DNA of 64,000 nucleotides from Acorus gramineus (lineage: Eukaryota > Streptophyta > Magnoliopsida > Acorales > Acoraceae). The notes below the pieces were generated by a model. The model searched no databases. It was not told the origin of the DNA and saw nothing but the letters and a program-made list of their open reading frames with translations. Shown here one piece after another: positions 44,440-56,430 of the stretch. Positions within the stretch are counted from its first letter, which is position 1. Every line of letters starts with the position of its first letter. The position numbers and the translations under genes were made by a program. The stretch lies in assembly GCA_030737835.1 (NCBI GenBank), contig CM060854.1, forward strand, positions 18,575,858 to 18,639,857. Reading direction: 5' to 3'.

Positions 44440-47400
44440 GTGTGTACAAGATGCTTGTCTGAAACCCTAACATTGCTTTTGGTGGGAGAGGGTCTTCCTA
44501 GTCCAGATGGCCACTTCGACACCGGCGGGCGCTGGCCTTTCTTGTTCAAAAGGTTCCCCGACAAACCCCTCAATGGTCTTGACCCCCTCTGCTTCTAAAG
44601 ATTCAACAAAGGACAAAAATCCTACCCCTCCCACGGGAGGAATTCTTGAAAGCATTTTTAATGCTTTTCAAATGAAATCCAGGTGGTAACCCAAACATTA
44701 ACCCATCTTTAAACCCATGTCCCTAGAAGGAAACATCCTCTCAAGCTGCTCAAATGCAGTATTCAATCCCATCCGTTCCCTCTCTCACATCAATCCCAAC
44801 TCCTTCTAGTTCATCCCCCCATCCGCTTCCATATCCTCCCTTGCTCCCACATCCGCTCCCTCAACGCATCTTGTCTCTCCCCCTGAACAATTCCCTGCTT
44901 TGCCTTCTAAATGGATAAATGAAAGGGAACCATCCCACCTAAGAAACAATGGAAAATCGTGACAATTCCGCCTCCTTCAATTCAGCAAGTTTCAAGTTGG
45001 TGATCTCTTCTGCATAAGGAGAACTATCTGGTCAAAGTGGTTTCTTTGAGGTACATAGCTCCCACCATTGATGGCTCATCGACTGTGGCATCCCTCCAGC
45101 CAGAGGCCTACATGAAAAATACCCTTCAATGAAATCATGCAATTGTGGGCTATATCATTGGTAAGCTTCCTATTTATACCCCATTTTTAAAATTCCTAAA
45201 GAAACAGTGGCAACCAAAAGGAGAGTTGCGATTGCTTCTTCATGGAAATGGTTTCTGGCTAAGGATGTACATGTTGTCCTAGAAGGGTCCCTAGACGATG
45301 GACCATCATCCTTTTATTCTAAGGAAGTGGACTCCAGCAGTGCGCATGGAACAAGAATGTCTGAGCAGCATCCCCATTTGGATTTGCCTTCTAAATCTCC
45401 TTCTCCATTTATGGGAGGAAGACTGTCTTAGCAGGATAGGTAGTATTTTTGGCACCCCTCTTTACACAGACTCTGCTACGATAAGGAGCAGTCGTGCTTC
45501 CTATGCCCGAATTTGTGTGGAGGTCCAGGCTATCACGGTCCTTTCGGATTCTTGTTGATGTTGCTTCAGATACTCAGAAATCTTTTAAGGTGGACTATGT
45601 GTTATATATGTGTCACTTTTTGGCCTATTGGCAATCATTGGAGCATTTTTAGCAGTCTTAAAATTTTTAGTGTTTTTCGATCGGAACCGCATAATTTTGG
45701 ACTGTTAGCTATCGTCCGAGTTAGAGGACTCCGATTGAAAATCTAACTGCATATTATGTGTCCTGGTGCCATTTTAAGCCACTCATGAAAATTTCATCGA
45801 ATTCCGGCATCGTTTCCAAAAATTTCGCAGTTCCGGGGCGTATCCGGGTTTTTAAGTCGCACACTATATAAAAGGAATCAAAAATATCAAATCACACTAT
45901 TCATCATCCCTACGACTTGCTTTTCTCTCTCCCCTCTCTCTTTTTCTCACTTTCAAGCCCCCTAGACCCCTCAAACCAAGAAACCTAAAGCACGGGAAGT
46001 GTAGATCGGGTCCCGATCTACGCTCCGGTGTCTTCAAATCCGAGTTCCGACGATCCTAGCCTCCCCGACCTCCCCTTTTCGTCCTCTGATTTGGCCCATT
46101 TCAAAGGCCGAGCTAGATCGGGGCGTGAGAAGACCGTTGTGAAAGGTTCCGGCGCGAGGAGAGCCACCGGACGCCTCTTCCTCCCCTCGGTAAGCCTTCT
46201 TCCCCTCTTTTTCTCGCATAGATGTATGCTAGGGAGGTGGATCTAGGGTTGGGTGGTGGTCGGAGGCGGTGGGTGGCCGTCGGGGGCAGTGGGAGGCGGT
46301 CGGAGGCCGTTGGAGGCTTTCGGGTGGTGGTGGTGGTGCTCGGGCTGGTGGGAGATGTCCTCGGGCGCAGGCAGCAGCGGCAGCGGATCGGGCAGTACAC
46401 ATGCTGGGCGCGCGCGGGCATGCGCGCGTGCGTGCGCGGGTGTGCGTGCGCGCGGCGTGCGCGCGGTTGTGCGCGGGTCTGGTGCGAGGTGCTGGTCGTG
46501 CTGGGCGCGCGGGACGGGCTGGCAATGCTGGCGTGCTCGGGCTGGGGGCCTCAGGCAGCACCGGCGGCGAGCGCAGGGGGCTGGCTGGGCGTGCGCGCGT
46601 GCGTGGGCGCGAGCGTGCGCGCGGGTGTGCGCTCGGGGGAGCTGGTCGTGCGGGTGCCGTGTGCGAGGAGCTGGAGACCAGCCAGGCGTGCGCGAGGTGG
46701 TGGCCGAGGTGCTATGCGTGCGCGAGGTGGTGGCCGAGGTGCTAGGCGTGCGCGAGGTGGTGGCCGAGGTGCTAGGCAGTGCGCGCGGGTGTGCAGAGTG
46801 CGCGCGGAGAGCGCGGCGAGACGGCAGTGGTGCGCGCGAGGCGCGGCGAGGCGGCGGAGGTGCGCGCGGGAAGGTGCTGCGCGCGGGGGGCCGTGCGGGG
46901 TACTCGCGGGGCGGCGCGAGGTGTTCGGGGCGCTCGGGCTACTGCGGCGGGGCGCAGTGGATGCGCGGAGCCCCGGGGTTGGTGCGGCGGCGTGTCCAAG
47001 CGGCGGGTGGTTGCCGGCCGTGCGGGTGGTTGCCGGGGGGATGTTGGGTGTTGATTCGGGGATCTTTGGGTGTTTAATTGTGTATGTCGTGTATTTTTGG
47101 GTAATTGTGGATTTATTCTAACCAGTTAATACCCTGTCTTGCAGATCTCGACGGACGGTCGCGCGTCGACCCGATTTCCGGTGAGTGGGACAACCCAACC
47201 CAGTTTGGGAGGCGTTACATGCTTTGGGCGTGTACCGATCTCCCCTGGGGCGTATAGTTTGTATTAATTATTGCAATTATAATCTATGTAAGCATGATGT
47301 GTGTGTAGAATTGCATGCCACCCTAGATTGTGTGATAGGGACTTGCACCCTTAGGATTGTGCATGAGCCATGCATCCTGCCACCTCGCTATCATGCTAGG

Positions 47401-49785
47401 AAAGCCCGACCTGTGCATGCGTCCTATTAGTTTGATTTATTTAATTAAATGCAAACTGCGATATAAATATTAGCATGCCTTGGGAATATAGGGGGCCTTG
47501 CGAGGTTAACATTGAGACCCGGGTTAGGGTACTCCGTGTTCCTCGTTTGGTTGTCGGATGTCCTACATCGGGACCTCAGGTTACCCTCCCAAGGTCTCTA
47601 TTTCCCCTTTTATGTCATATTTATTTCCCCGCATCCTGGTTATGCGCGCTGGTGGAATTCTGAGGAATTCAAGACATTAGAGTTGTAGAGATGTGCTGTC
47701 AGCGGATCCGAGTGGATCATATGTGATGGATAGGCTGTTCTGTTCCCTTCGTCGGATCCTGTTAGAGACTACCTCAGCGTTAGACAGGTTGTCCCGTGCA
47801 GGGGCTCCCATTAGTAGGCGCCTCCTGATTTTGGTGAAGGACTGTGCTGAACATGGGAGTGGCCAAACGACCTACGGAGTGAGGAGAGACTATCGGTGGA
47901 CCAAGGGCGACCAACAGCCTAGTCAGTCCCAAGAGCCTATGTCACCCGGCGAGGGTGAGGGTGAGGGTATGGTGGGCCGGCGATGCGACGACCCACAGGA
48001 GTATGTATGAATGATTATCAACCCGCTAAGTCCCAACATCCTAGGTCACCTGTTGAGGGTGAGGGTGAGGGTGAGGGTATGGGGTTCGGCGATGTAACGA
48101 GCCCCTGGATTGTGATATTATGCCACTTGTGGCTTATGAATTGCTTAAATGTGGTTAATATGAACTGTATGCATGGGTTGTGCTATTCACTGAGCGTGTG
48201 GCTCACCCCTCGCATATTGTCTTTTCAGTGATCTCTGAGGGAGGAGCTTCCCGAGCGACTACACCAGCAGAGGGTAGCGCCGCGTCCCACGAGTTTTGAG
48301 GCCATCAGCACCCTTCTTTTGTTGTATGTATATATACTCTGTGCTTGGGCACTTAGTTGGTTTATGTATGGATTCTATTTGTGTATATATTTAGACATGT
48401 TGGCTCTCACAGGACTCATGATTATGTATCGAGTCTGTAGTATGTTTTGACTACAGACTCAGTCTTTTAGCTTCCGCATTTGGTGTATATATTATGTCAG
48501 CCCTGCTTTTATCTGTGTTGTCATTTTAGAGATTGTTTGTGGTTTATTGTTGGTTTCCTGTACTGATATCATATATACACTTGCCGCGTCCCGGGGACGG
48601 CCGCCCTGGGGCGTGACACTATGAGTGGAGACCTATCGCTTGTAAATTTCATCATATCTTTGGCCATGACAATGTATGCTGTGTGCTGAAGCCCGCAGTT
48701 GCAAAATGTGCCATTGCCAAGGGGGACAAATCAGTCAACAATTCAGTGACATCAAAAGGAAAAGAAAATGGCTGCTACAATAGCAAGAGGTTCATAAATC
48801 ACATAATAGTGTTAAAAACAAGTTGCTATCAAATGCAATGAAGTCTGGCAATCCCTATTCCAACCAAGGGCACAAGGTTAATTACCTCAAATCCTTTCAA
48901 TAAGTTCAGCATACTTCAAACTACTTATGTCACAGGATAACCATGTGGTTGATCCTTCATCCTCCAATGGTTGTGCTCCAGGGACTGTTTCAATATCAAG
49001 CGAGCCATTCAAAGAAATTGAATCACCAACAATTCATAATACAAATAAGAATACAGAGCATGCAATTCAGATTGCCCCTATGCTCTGAACCAATCAGGAA
49101 ATGCTAAAGATGACATTGTCACAACCAACAAATTCCAGTGAAGATATGCAATCCATAATTGTTGAACACCAGGAGGTGATACTATATTCAAGGCATTAAG
49201 TCCAGATCAGCCAGAAGGAAACCTTGTTATTGATCTTTCACTGACCAGTGATTCATTGGTGGTGAATGATACCACTCACTTTGATGTCATGGAGGATGGT
49301 GCAATCTAGTTGAGGGAGGGATGCAAATCTGAATTGAGAAAGCCTAGAGGAGAGAAGAAGAGTAAACAATCTACTCAAAATAAGGAAAATCCAAAGAAAG
49401 ATAAAGTGCAGAAAAATGACCAAATTAAGGATTTTTTTCGTGAACTCGAAGAAGAAAATCTAACCAAAGGAAACATGTCAGCCCTTCCCAGTGTTAGCTC
49501 TTCTAACACTGGGACTGGGAAGACATTTACCTAAGTTTCTATTTGTGCACTCCCCTCACTGTCTTCATAAATAGTCTTTTTTGGAATGTTAGGTGTTCAA
49601 AGGGTGCAATGAAAAAATTGGAATTGAGCAGGTTTATCAAGTCTCATAAATTCTCTTTTGTGAGTCTCATGGAAATTAAACTGGACATTGAAGGGCACCA
49701 AGTGCTAAAGAGGAAGCTTTTGTCCCAGCTTGCAACATTTTTAGTTGTTTGTGCATTACTTGTTGCATCATCAAACTGTAATTAT
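44440..49785 (+). mobile_element. LINE-4 copy, 5' part: ORF1 (DUF4283) and start of ORF2, split by solo LTR C
   Basis: Pieces 44440-45599 and 48619-49785. ORF1 begins at 44507 (MATSTPAGAGLSCSKGSP). A DUF4283-like gag domain follows (GPWTMDHHPFILRKW, CLSRIGSIFGTPLYTDSAT, SYARICVEV), then, beyond the solo LTR, the zinc-knuckle region (YEWRPIACKFHHIFGHDN) and a Lys-rich tail. ORF2 opens near 49570 with SLFWNVRCSKGAMKKLELSRF, the N-terminus of the AP endonuclease, and is cut off near 49785. This complements the 3' copies elsewhere in the window. Stops and frameshifts are frequent. Confidence 0.85.
45600..48618 (+). mobile_element. Solo LTR C (3.02 kb) in LINE-4
   Basis: Begins TGTTATATATGTG and ends GGGGCGTGACA, flanked by a perfect 5-bp duplication CTATG (45595-45599 and 48619-48623). 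No internal coding domains, so a solo LTR left after LTR-LTR recombination. Parts: a TATA-like CTATATAAAAGG near 45870, the conserved palindrome at 45999-46023 (one mismatch), a GC-rich minisatellite at about 46380-47040 with a 33-base unit GCGTGCGCGAGGTGGTGGCC repeated near 46687-46775, and four GAGGGT units at 48055-48080. The long GC-rich frames here are repeat artefacts. Confidence 0.85.
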
Positions 49786-50902
49786 TAATTGTTAAAGTTG
49801 AGTAATGTCTTCTAGTTTCCTTGTAGTGTTTACTTGGATGATTTTGCAAATGCTCCTTTGATGTGTATATCTATGATTCACCATCTATGAGCAGGGTTTC
49901 ATATGGTTTTTCAAAGACAAGGCCAGCATATTCAGGCATGTCTTTATTAGCTCTTGGCCAATATTGAGAAATATTTTGTGATAATCTATGTAAATGGAAA
50001 AATTCAAGACATCTCCACAATACTTCACTTCTAATTCTATGTTTCATTAGCAAATTGGGTGGCTCACAATGACCTACAAACCTCAAATATATTACCCACT
50101 ACTTCCATAATTGGTTAGCAGTCAAAGATCTACTCTCACTCTAAAAAAGAACATATATTGTATAGCATTCAGAGGAATACATGTTTAGTAAAGCACACAA
50201 AGGTTACATAGGGTTCATGCATGTTTCTAATAGCTTCTAAAAGCAAAATGATGTCAGTGACATAATCACAACATCCTCTGTTTGTCATGGTTCAAAACTG
50301 CTTTTGTTAGATAAGTTGCTTTCCAATCGATCACTCATTGAAAGTCATTTATTTTTAACCATGCATTTACTTCTTTGAAACAGGAAAAACTTGTTAGAGA
50401 GCATGGACACAATGTCCTAACCTGAATGAAAGGCAACAATCTCTGAAGATTTTAGATACTAACTCAGCCGATCTTTGATGAGGTTAGTATATATAATGTT
50501 CACAAAGCAGAACCTTTGGAAGGCTGCTTGATGTGGATTGTCTAAATGATTTGTTAAGATAAGTTGTGCTCTTTATAATTTTGAACAGCTATTCTCCAAA
50601 CACACAGTAGCCACATAAAGAGTTTCTTGATAAATTTGCAAAACCACTTAGAGTTGACTATTGAAAAGGTAGAACTTGTAAAAAACATGTAACAATACAT
50701 GTCAAACAAATGTAAACTATATTACTACCTCTAAATGGGAAAAAAATATAAGAGAACTCAATCACTGCAATGTAAAATGTAACCTAAGCCCTAATAAAAA
50801 AAAAAAAAATGTAAAGCAAAAAAACATGTTATATCAATGAATCAAATGTGAATGTTATGTACTGTTGATGCTGGTGACAGTCCAAAAGCTGTAGTCCTCC
50901 TC
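49786..50902. other. Intergenic DNA without recognised content
   Basis: Between the truncated end of LINE-4 and the K+ channel pseudogene. Open frames are short and none resembles a known protein. A-runs (50793-50815) are present. It may include 3' flank of the minus-strand channel gene. Confidence 0.6.
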
Positions 50903-51463
50903 TTAGTGAAAATCCATATATAACGAGTCCACTACATGACGAACGGCTGTCGTCCCTAAAGCAATCCAGAAGCAAGCAGCAAATCGTCCCCACATCGACT
51001 GAAATGTGATACTCTGTAGCCGAGAGTCGATGCTCCGACAAAAGCAAAATATATCGAGTCGATGAAATTTTGATTCTGGAATATATGAATCAACAGGGAT
51101 CCTGATGCCAAAACAGTAGTAATCACGAAACCTGCGATTCTTATTCTCCATTTCTTTTTAATTTGTCGACTCCCGGGTTCTGCAATGCCAGGAAACCATC
51201 TTGCAATCGTCCCTTCCATCCAACGTAGAAACTTCTGTAGGCGACTTGATATGAAAATATTAAGCGGACAACTCAATATGATATGCAACATCATCAATAT
51301 CTTCGTGCCCACGTTATCCGGGAAGATGTCACCAAACCCAAGCGTCGTAAACGAGACAATCGTAAAATATAGAGAGTCGATGTAGTCAATAGGCTGGCCT
51401 TTCTCTGGGCGATCTGAGTTGTACAAGTGCATGAATAGCACACTGGTCGTAAAGGCTAGCAAT

Positions 51464-51779
51464 TATTGAAGGCTGATGCAAATCCAGCCATTCATCTATC
51501 TAATAAAATGTGTTTGAATGTTTCTTTTCTGTTACCATGTTTTTAGGAAGTTGTTTTTTAGTGGAGTGAAATGGGTAACCACATTATGAAGAAGGTAGAG
51601 AACATCCCACGTTCTTTTTAATGCTCTGTTTTTTTCTGTTTTGTGAAGCCTATATAACAGGCATGCCTTGTACTTGGTTTCAATTAATCTATCTAATATA
51701 GAAGTTTATTCTCAGCACTTAATAAATCTATTGCTGTAGCAGAAACCTTTTTTTCCTTTGTGCTCTATTTATTCCAACA
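51464..51779 (+). repeat. copia 5' LTR
   Basis: Starts TATTGAAGGCTGATGC and ends TTATTCCAACA; contains CCTATATAACAGG as probable TATA region and AATAAATCTATTGC near its end. Almost identical to 56025-56342. Confidence 0.95.
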
Positions 51780-51784
51780 GTTTT

Positions 51785-51796
51785 TGGTATCAGAGC
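51785..51796 (+). other. copia primer-binding site
   Basis: TGGTATCAGAGC, the complement of the 3' end of plant initiator tRNA-Met, five bases behind the 5' LTR. This is the standard minus-strand primer site of plant Ty1/copia elements. Confidence 0.93.
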
Positions 51797-54700
51797 TGCC
51801 AGGTTCCTCCGAGTGGGGCGTTGTTTGAAGATCGATTGCTGTAGCAGAGGATCTTCTGGAGAGGTGCAGTGACACTTTTCAAGGAAAGGTATTTCACTTG
51901 CACAAGAACTGTTTGAATTAAGTTCTGTGTGAGATCAGCATGTCTAATGGTATGAATACTCTTAATCTCTCACAATCCTTGGTGCCAATTTTTAATGGAG
52001 AGAAATATGAGTTCTGGAGTGTTAAGATGAAAACGTTTTTCATTTCACAAGATATGTGGGATCTAGTTGAGAATGGCTATGCAGATACAGAAAATCCTAA
52101 GGCATCAGCAGAGAAGTCAAATGAATTGAAGGAGCTTCGCAAGAAGGATGCAAAGGCTCTCCTTGTTTTGCAACAGGCGTTGACAGAGTCGATTTTTCCT
52201 CGCATTGCAAATGCCACCAAATCAAAGGAAGCTTGGACTATTTTGAAGCAAGAGTTTCATGGAGATAACAAGGTAACCACTGTGAAACTTCAAACTCTTT
52301 GGAGAGAATTTGAGACTCTTTTTATGAAGGGAAATGAATCTGTGCAAGATTTTTTCTCTAGAGTCTCTGTTTTTATAAATCAAATGAAGATTTTTGGGGA
52401 AAATATCACAGATCAGAAAGTTGTAGAAAAGGTTTTGAGAAGTCTTCCTGCTAAATTTGATCATGTAGTTACTGCCATTGAGGAGTCTAAGAATTTGACC
52501 GTTTATTCTCTTAATGAACTGATGGGTTCTCTTCTAGCTCATGAAGAAAGAATGAATAGGTCAGCGGAGAAGAATATCGAGCATGCATTTCAGTCAAAGG
52601 TGGAGATATCTAACAAAGATAAAAATGTTGAAAGTTCTTCTGATTATAAGCATGCAGGTAGAGGCCGTGGTAGAGGTGCCTATCGTGGTCGTGGTAGAGG
52701 ACGAGGAAGGTCAGATATGAGTCGCCACAAATCTGATTATGGTGATAAATTCAACCAAAGGCAGAGTTACAAGGAAAAGCAGTGTAATTTTTGCAAGAAG
52801 TATGGACACTTGGAAGCAAGATGTTGGGAAAAGGCAAAGCAACAAGCAAATTTTGCAGAAGAGAATCATGAGGAAGGTAATCTATTTCTTACTTATCTTA
52901 ACCCCAAAGAAAGTAAGACTGACATATGGTTCCTAGATAGTGGTTGTAGTAATCATATGACAGGAGAAAGAGCTATTTTCCGCAGTATGGATGAATATGT
53001 GAAATTGAAAGTTCGGCTTGGTGATAACAAGCAAGTACAGATTGAAGGCAAGGGGACCATTGCATTTAAGGCAAAGTCAGGTATTGAAAGATTGCTTCAT
53101 GATGTTTACTATATTCCAGGTTTAGCCCATAACTTACTTAGTGTGGGTCAGTTGATGCAAAGAGGATATTCAGTTTTATTTCATGGTGATATATGTGAGA
53201 TTAGAAGTAAAAAATCTGATATGCCTCTTGTTAAGATCCATATGACTGAAAACAAGATGTTTCCTCTTGAGATTGCATGTCTTGATAATTGTGCATTGGT
53301 TGCTAATGTTAAAGATGACTCATGGCTATGGCATTTGCGTTATGGACACTTGCATTTTAATGGGCTGAAATTGTTAAGTCAGAGAAAAATGGTGGTTGGT
53401 TTGCCTTCTATTGTTTGTATTGATGATGTTTGTGAAGGTTGTATTTTTGGGAAGCAACATCGCCTTTCATTTCCTATTGGAAAGGCTTGGAGAGCCTAGA
53501 TGTCATTAGAACTAGTTCATGCAGATATATGTGGCCCAATGAAATGAACACCTTGTCTTTGAATAAGAGTAGATATTTTCTTTTATTCACTGATGATTTT
53601 ACTCGTATGAGTTGGGTTTATTTTCTTGCTTACAAATCTGAAGCTTTTGAAAAATTTCAAGAATTTAAAGCTTTCGTAGAAAAAGAAAGTGGTTGTGCTA
53701 TAAAAACTCTTCGAACAGATAGAGGAGGAGAATTTTTATCTGATGACTTTGGCTCTATTTGCAAGCAAAGTGGTATTCATAGGCAGTTAACAGTACGAAA
53801 AACTCCACAGCAGAATGGGGTTGCAGAGAGAAAAAACAGGACAGTTGTGGAAATGGCTAGAAGCATGTTAACTGAAAAGCGACTTTCAAATGATTTCTGG
53901 GCAGAGGCAGTGGCTACATCAGTCTTTCTCTTAAACTTATCTCCAACAAAGGCGGTGCGCAATATGACTCCATATGAAGCTTGGTGGGAACGAAAGCCCG
54001 ATGTGAGTATTTTGAAAGTTTTTTGTTCCATTGCTTATTCATTGATTGATTCTAGTGATCGAACCAAGCTAGATAAGAAAAGTGAAAAATGCATCTTTGT
54101 TGGCTATAGTGGTGAAACAAAGGGTTATCATTTATATAATCCATGTACTAAGAAATTAATCATCCGTCGAGATGTTATTTTTGATGAGAACAGCTTTTGG
54201 GACTGGAAAGGAGAAAAACAACATGTGTCACTTGTGGAGAATGAAGTCAAAATCAGTCCGAGCAGCAGTAGCAGCACTCACATCAGTCCCAGTAGCAGCA
54301 GCAACACTCACATCAATCCCGATAGTAGCATGAGCACTCATATCAGTCCGAGCAACAGCAGTAGCACTCATGTTAGCCAGGACAGCAGCATCGATCCTAC
54401 TCTTGATAGTGATACTCCTCCAAGGAAGGTACGATCTTTGAAAGAGGTTTATGAATCATGCACCTTTGCTCTTATGATTGCAGAACCTATGAATTATGAA
54501 GAGGCAGAAGGAAAAGTAGAATGGGAGAACTCTATGCAGGAAGAAATTGCATCAATTCAGAAAAATGATACATGGGAGTTGGTAGAATTGCCACCTGGAA
54601 AAATTCCAATTGGTGTGAAATGGGTCTACAAAGTGAAACACAATCCTGATGGAACTGTGCAAAAGTTCAAGGCAAGGCTTGTTGTCAAAGGGTATGTTCA

Positions 54701-56024
54701 AAAGTATGGGATAGATTTCTTTGATACTTTTTCACCCGTTGCTAGATTTGAGACTGTTAGACTTATTTTAGCATTAGCAGCTCAAATGAAATGGCATGTG
54801 TTTCAATTTGATGTTAAATCTGCTTTCCTAAATGGGTGTTTGGAAGAAGATGTGTATATTGAACAAACACAGGGGTTCATTGTTGAAGGCAAAGAGGAGA
54901 AAGTCTACAAGTTGAAGAAGGCTCTATATGGACTTAAGCAAGATTCAAGGGCATGGTACAGCATATTGGACTTGCATTTTCAGCTAAATCGTTTTCATCA
55001 AAGTAATAGCGAGCCCACTTTATATGTAAGGGTGAAAGATCATAATGGTATTCTTATTGTTTGTGTTTATGTGGATGATATTATATACACCAGATCTTTT
55101 GTTATTCTTATCAAAGAATTTAAGGAGAGCATGATGCATGAGTTTGATATGTCTGATTTGAGGTTATTGCATTATCTCTTTGGTCTTCAAGTTTGGCAAC
55201 TAGTGATGGTATTTTTGTTTCTCAAGAGAAATATGCATTAGATTTGCTCAAGAAGTATAATATGTTGAATTGCAAGACTTCCTCTACTCCCATGAACACA
55301 AGTGAGAAGTTGTCTCTAACAGATGGAACTGCAAAGGCTGATGAAAAGTTCTTCAGAGGCATGATTGGTGGATTGATGTACTTGACACATGCTCGTCCAG
55401 ATATTATGTTTCGTCACCTTAGTCTCAAGATTTATGCATAATCCTTCTATGCATCATCTTGGTGCAGCAAAGCGGATTCTTCGCTATATTCGGGCAACAA
55501 GCAGTTATGGAATTTGGTATAAACCTATTCCTAATTTTAAATTGCTTGGTTTTACTGACAGTGATTGGGCAGGTTTCATAGATGACAGAAAAAGCACTAG
55601 TGGATTCATTTTCAATCTTGGTTCGGGAGCGGTCTCATGGAGTTCTAAGAAGCAAGCCACTGTTGCATTATCATCTTCTGAAGCAGAGTACATCGCCGCT
55701 GCAGCAGCCGCCCGCTTGTCAAGCTATTTGGATGCGAAGGATTCTAGAAGATATGCATCAAAAGCAAGAAGAGGCGACCGAGATCTATTGCGAAAACAAG
55801 GCTACAATCTCAATGACGAAGAACCCAATTTGCCATGGGAGAACGAAGCACATTGAACTTCGTCACCACTTCATTCGAGATGCTGTTGCGGAAGACATGA
55901 ATGTGTTGAAATTTTGCTCCACAAATGATCAAGTAGCTGATGGATTCACCAAAGCACTCTCCTACCTGAAGTTTGCGATATTCAGAACTTCACTTGGTGT
56001 CACGGATCTTGCATCAAAGGGGAG

Positions 56025-56342
56025 TATTGAAGGCTGATGCAAATCCAGCCATTCATCTATCTAATAAAGTGTGTTTGAATGTTTCTTTTCTGTTACCATG
56101 TTTTTAGGAAGTTGTTGTTTAGTGGAGTGAAATAGGTAACCACATTATGAAGAAGGTGGAGAACATCCCACGTTCTTTTTAATGCTCTGTTTTTTTTTCT
56201 GTTTTGTGAAGCCTATATAACAGGCATGTCTTGTACTTGGTTTCAATTAATCTATCTAATATAGAAGTTTATTCTCAGCACTTAATAAATCTATTGCTGT
56301 AGCAGAAACCTTTTTTTCCTTTGTGCTCTATTTATTCCAACA
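56025..56342 (+). repeat. copia 3' LTR
   Basis: Directly preceded by a purine-rich tract (CAAAGGGGAG, 56015-56024). Same ends as the 5' LTR, with a two-base longer T-run. Confidence 0.95.
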
Positions 56343-56430
56343 GCAATATGAAACTGAGCAACGGAAGCATCAATACCCCCCACCCTCCAGTAGGATCAAT
56401 GTTCTGAAAAGTTGAATCCAGATTATCCAT

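Larger units (their letters stand above)
51464..56342 (+). mobile_element. Ty1/copia LTR retrotransposon, nearly whole and very young
   Basis: A 4.88-kb element with 316/318-bp LTRs, flanked by a perfect GCAAT duplication (51459-51463, 56343-56347). Parts in order: 5' LTR, primer site for initiator tRNA-Met, gag (about 51940-52880, with the RNA-binding CNFCKKYGHLEARC knuckle), protease (WFLDSGCSNHM), integrase (about 53300-54200, HLRYGHL and the RTDRGGEF/NGVAERKNR blocks), reverse transcriptase (about 54560-55380, VYVDD) and RNase H (to about 56000, DSDWAG, SSSEAEY), polypurine tract, 3' LTR. The order protease-integrase-RT is diagnostic of copia. The coding region carries roughly three or four breaks. 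By eye the LTRs differ at about 5 substitutions, about 1.6%; with a rate of 1.3e-8 per site per year that is near 0.6 million years. Confidence 0.95.
50903..56430 (-). pseudogene. Two-pore K+ channel (TPK/KCO-like) pseudogene, split by a copia element
   Basis: Coding sense is minus: start near 56430 (MDNLDSTFQNIDPTGG), first membrane span at 56343-56400 running into 51458 (LLSFILLAFTTSVLF), first pore IDSLYFTIVSFTTLGFGDIFP (51330-51390), second span, then IDSIYFAFVGASTLGY (second pore, about 51015-51070) and FWIALGTTAVRHVVDSLY to the stop at 50903. The filter TLGFGD is a K+-selectivity type (usual TVGYGD). A frameshift lies right behind the second filter (near 51015), and the copia element splits the first span. 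The remaining coding sequence is uninterrupted by introns, which may mean a retrocopy. N-terminal 14-3-3 site and C-terminal EF-hands of vacuolar TPKs are not seen. Confidence 0.8.
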
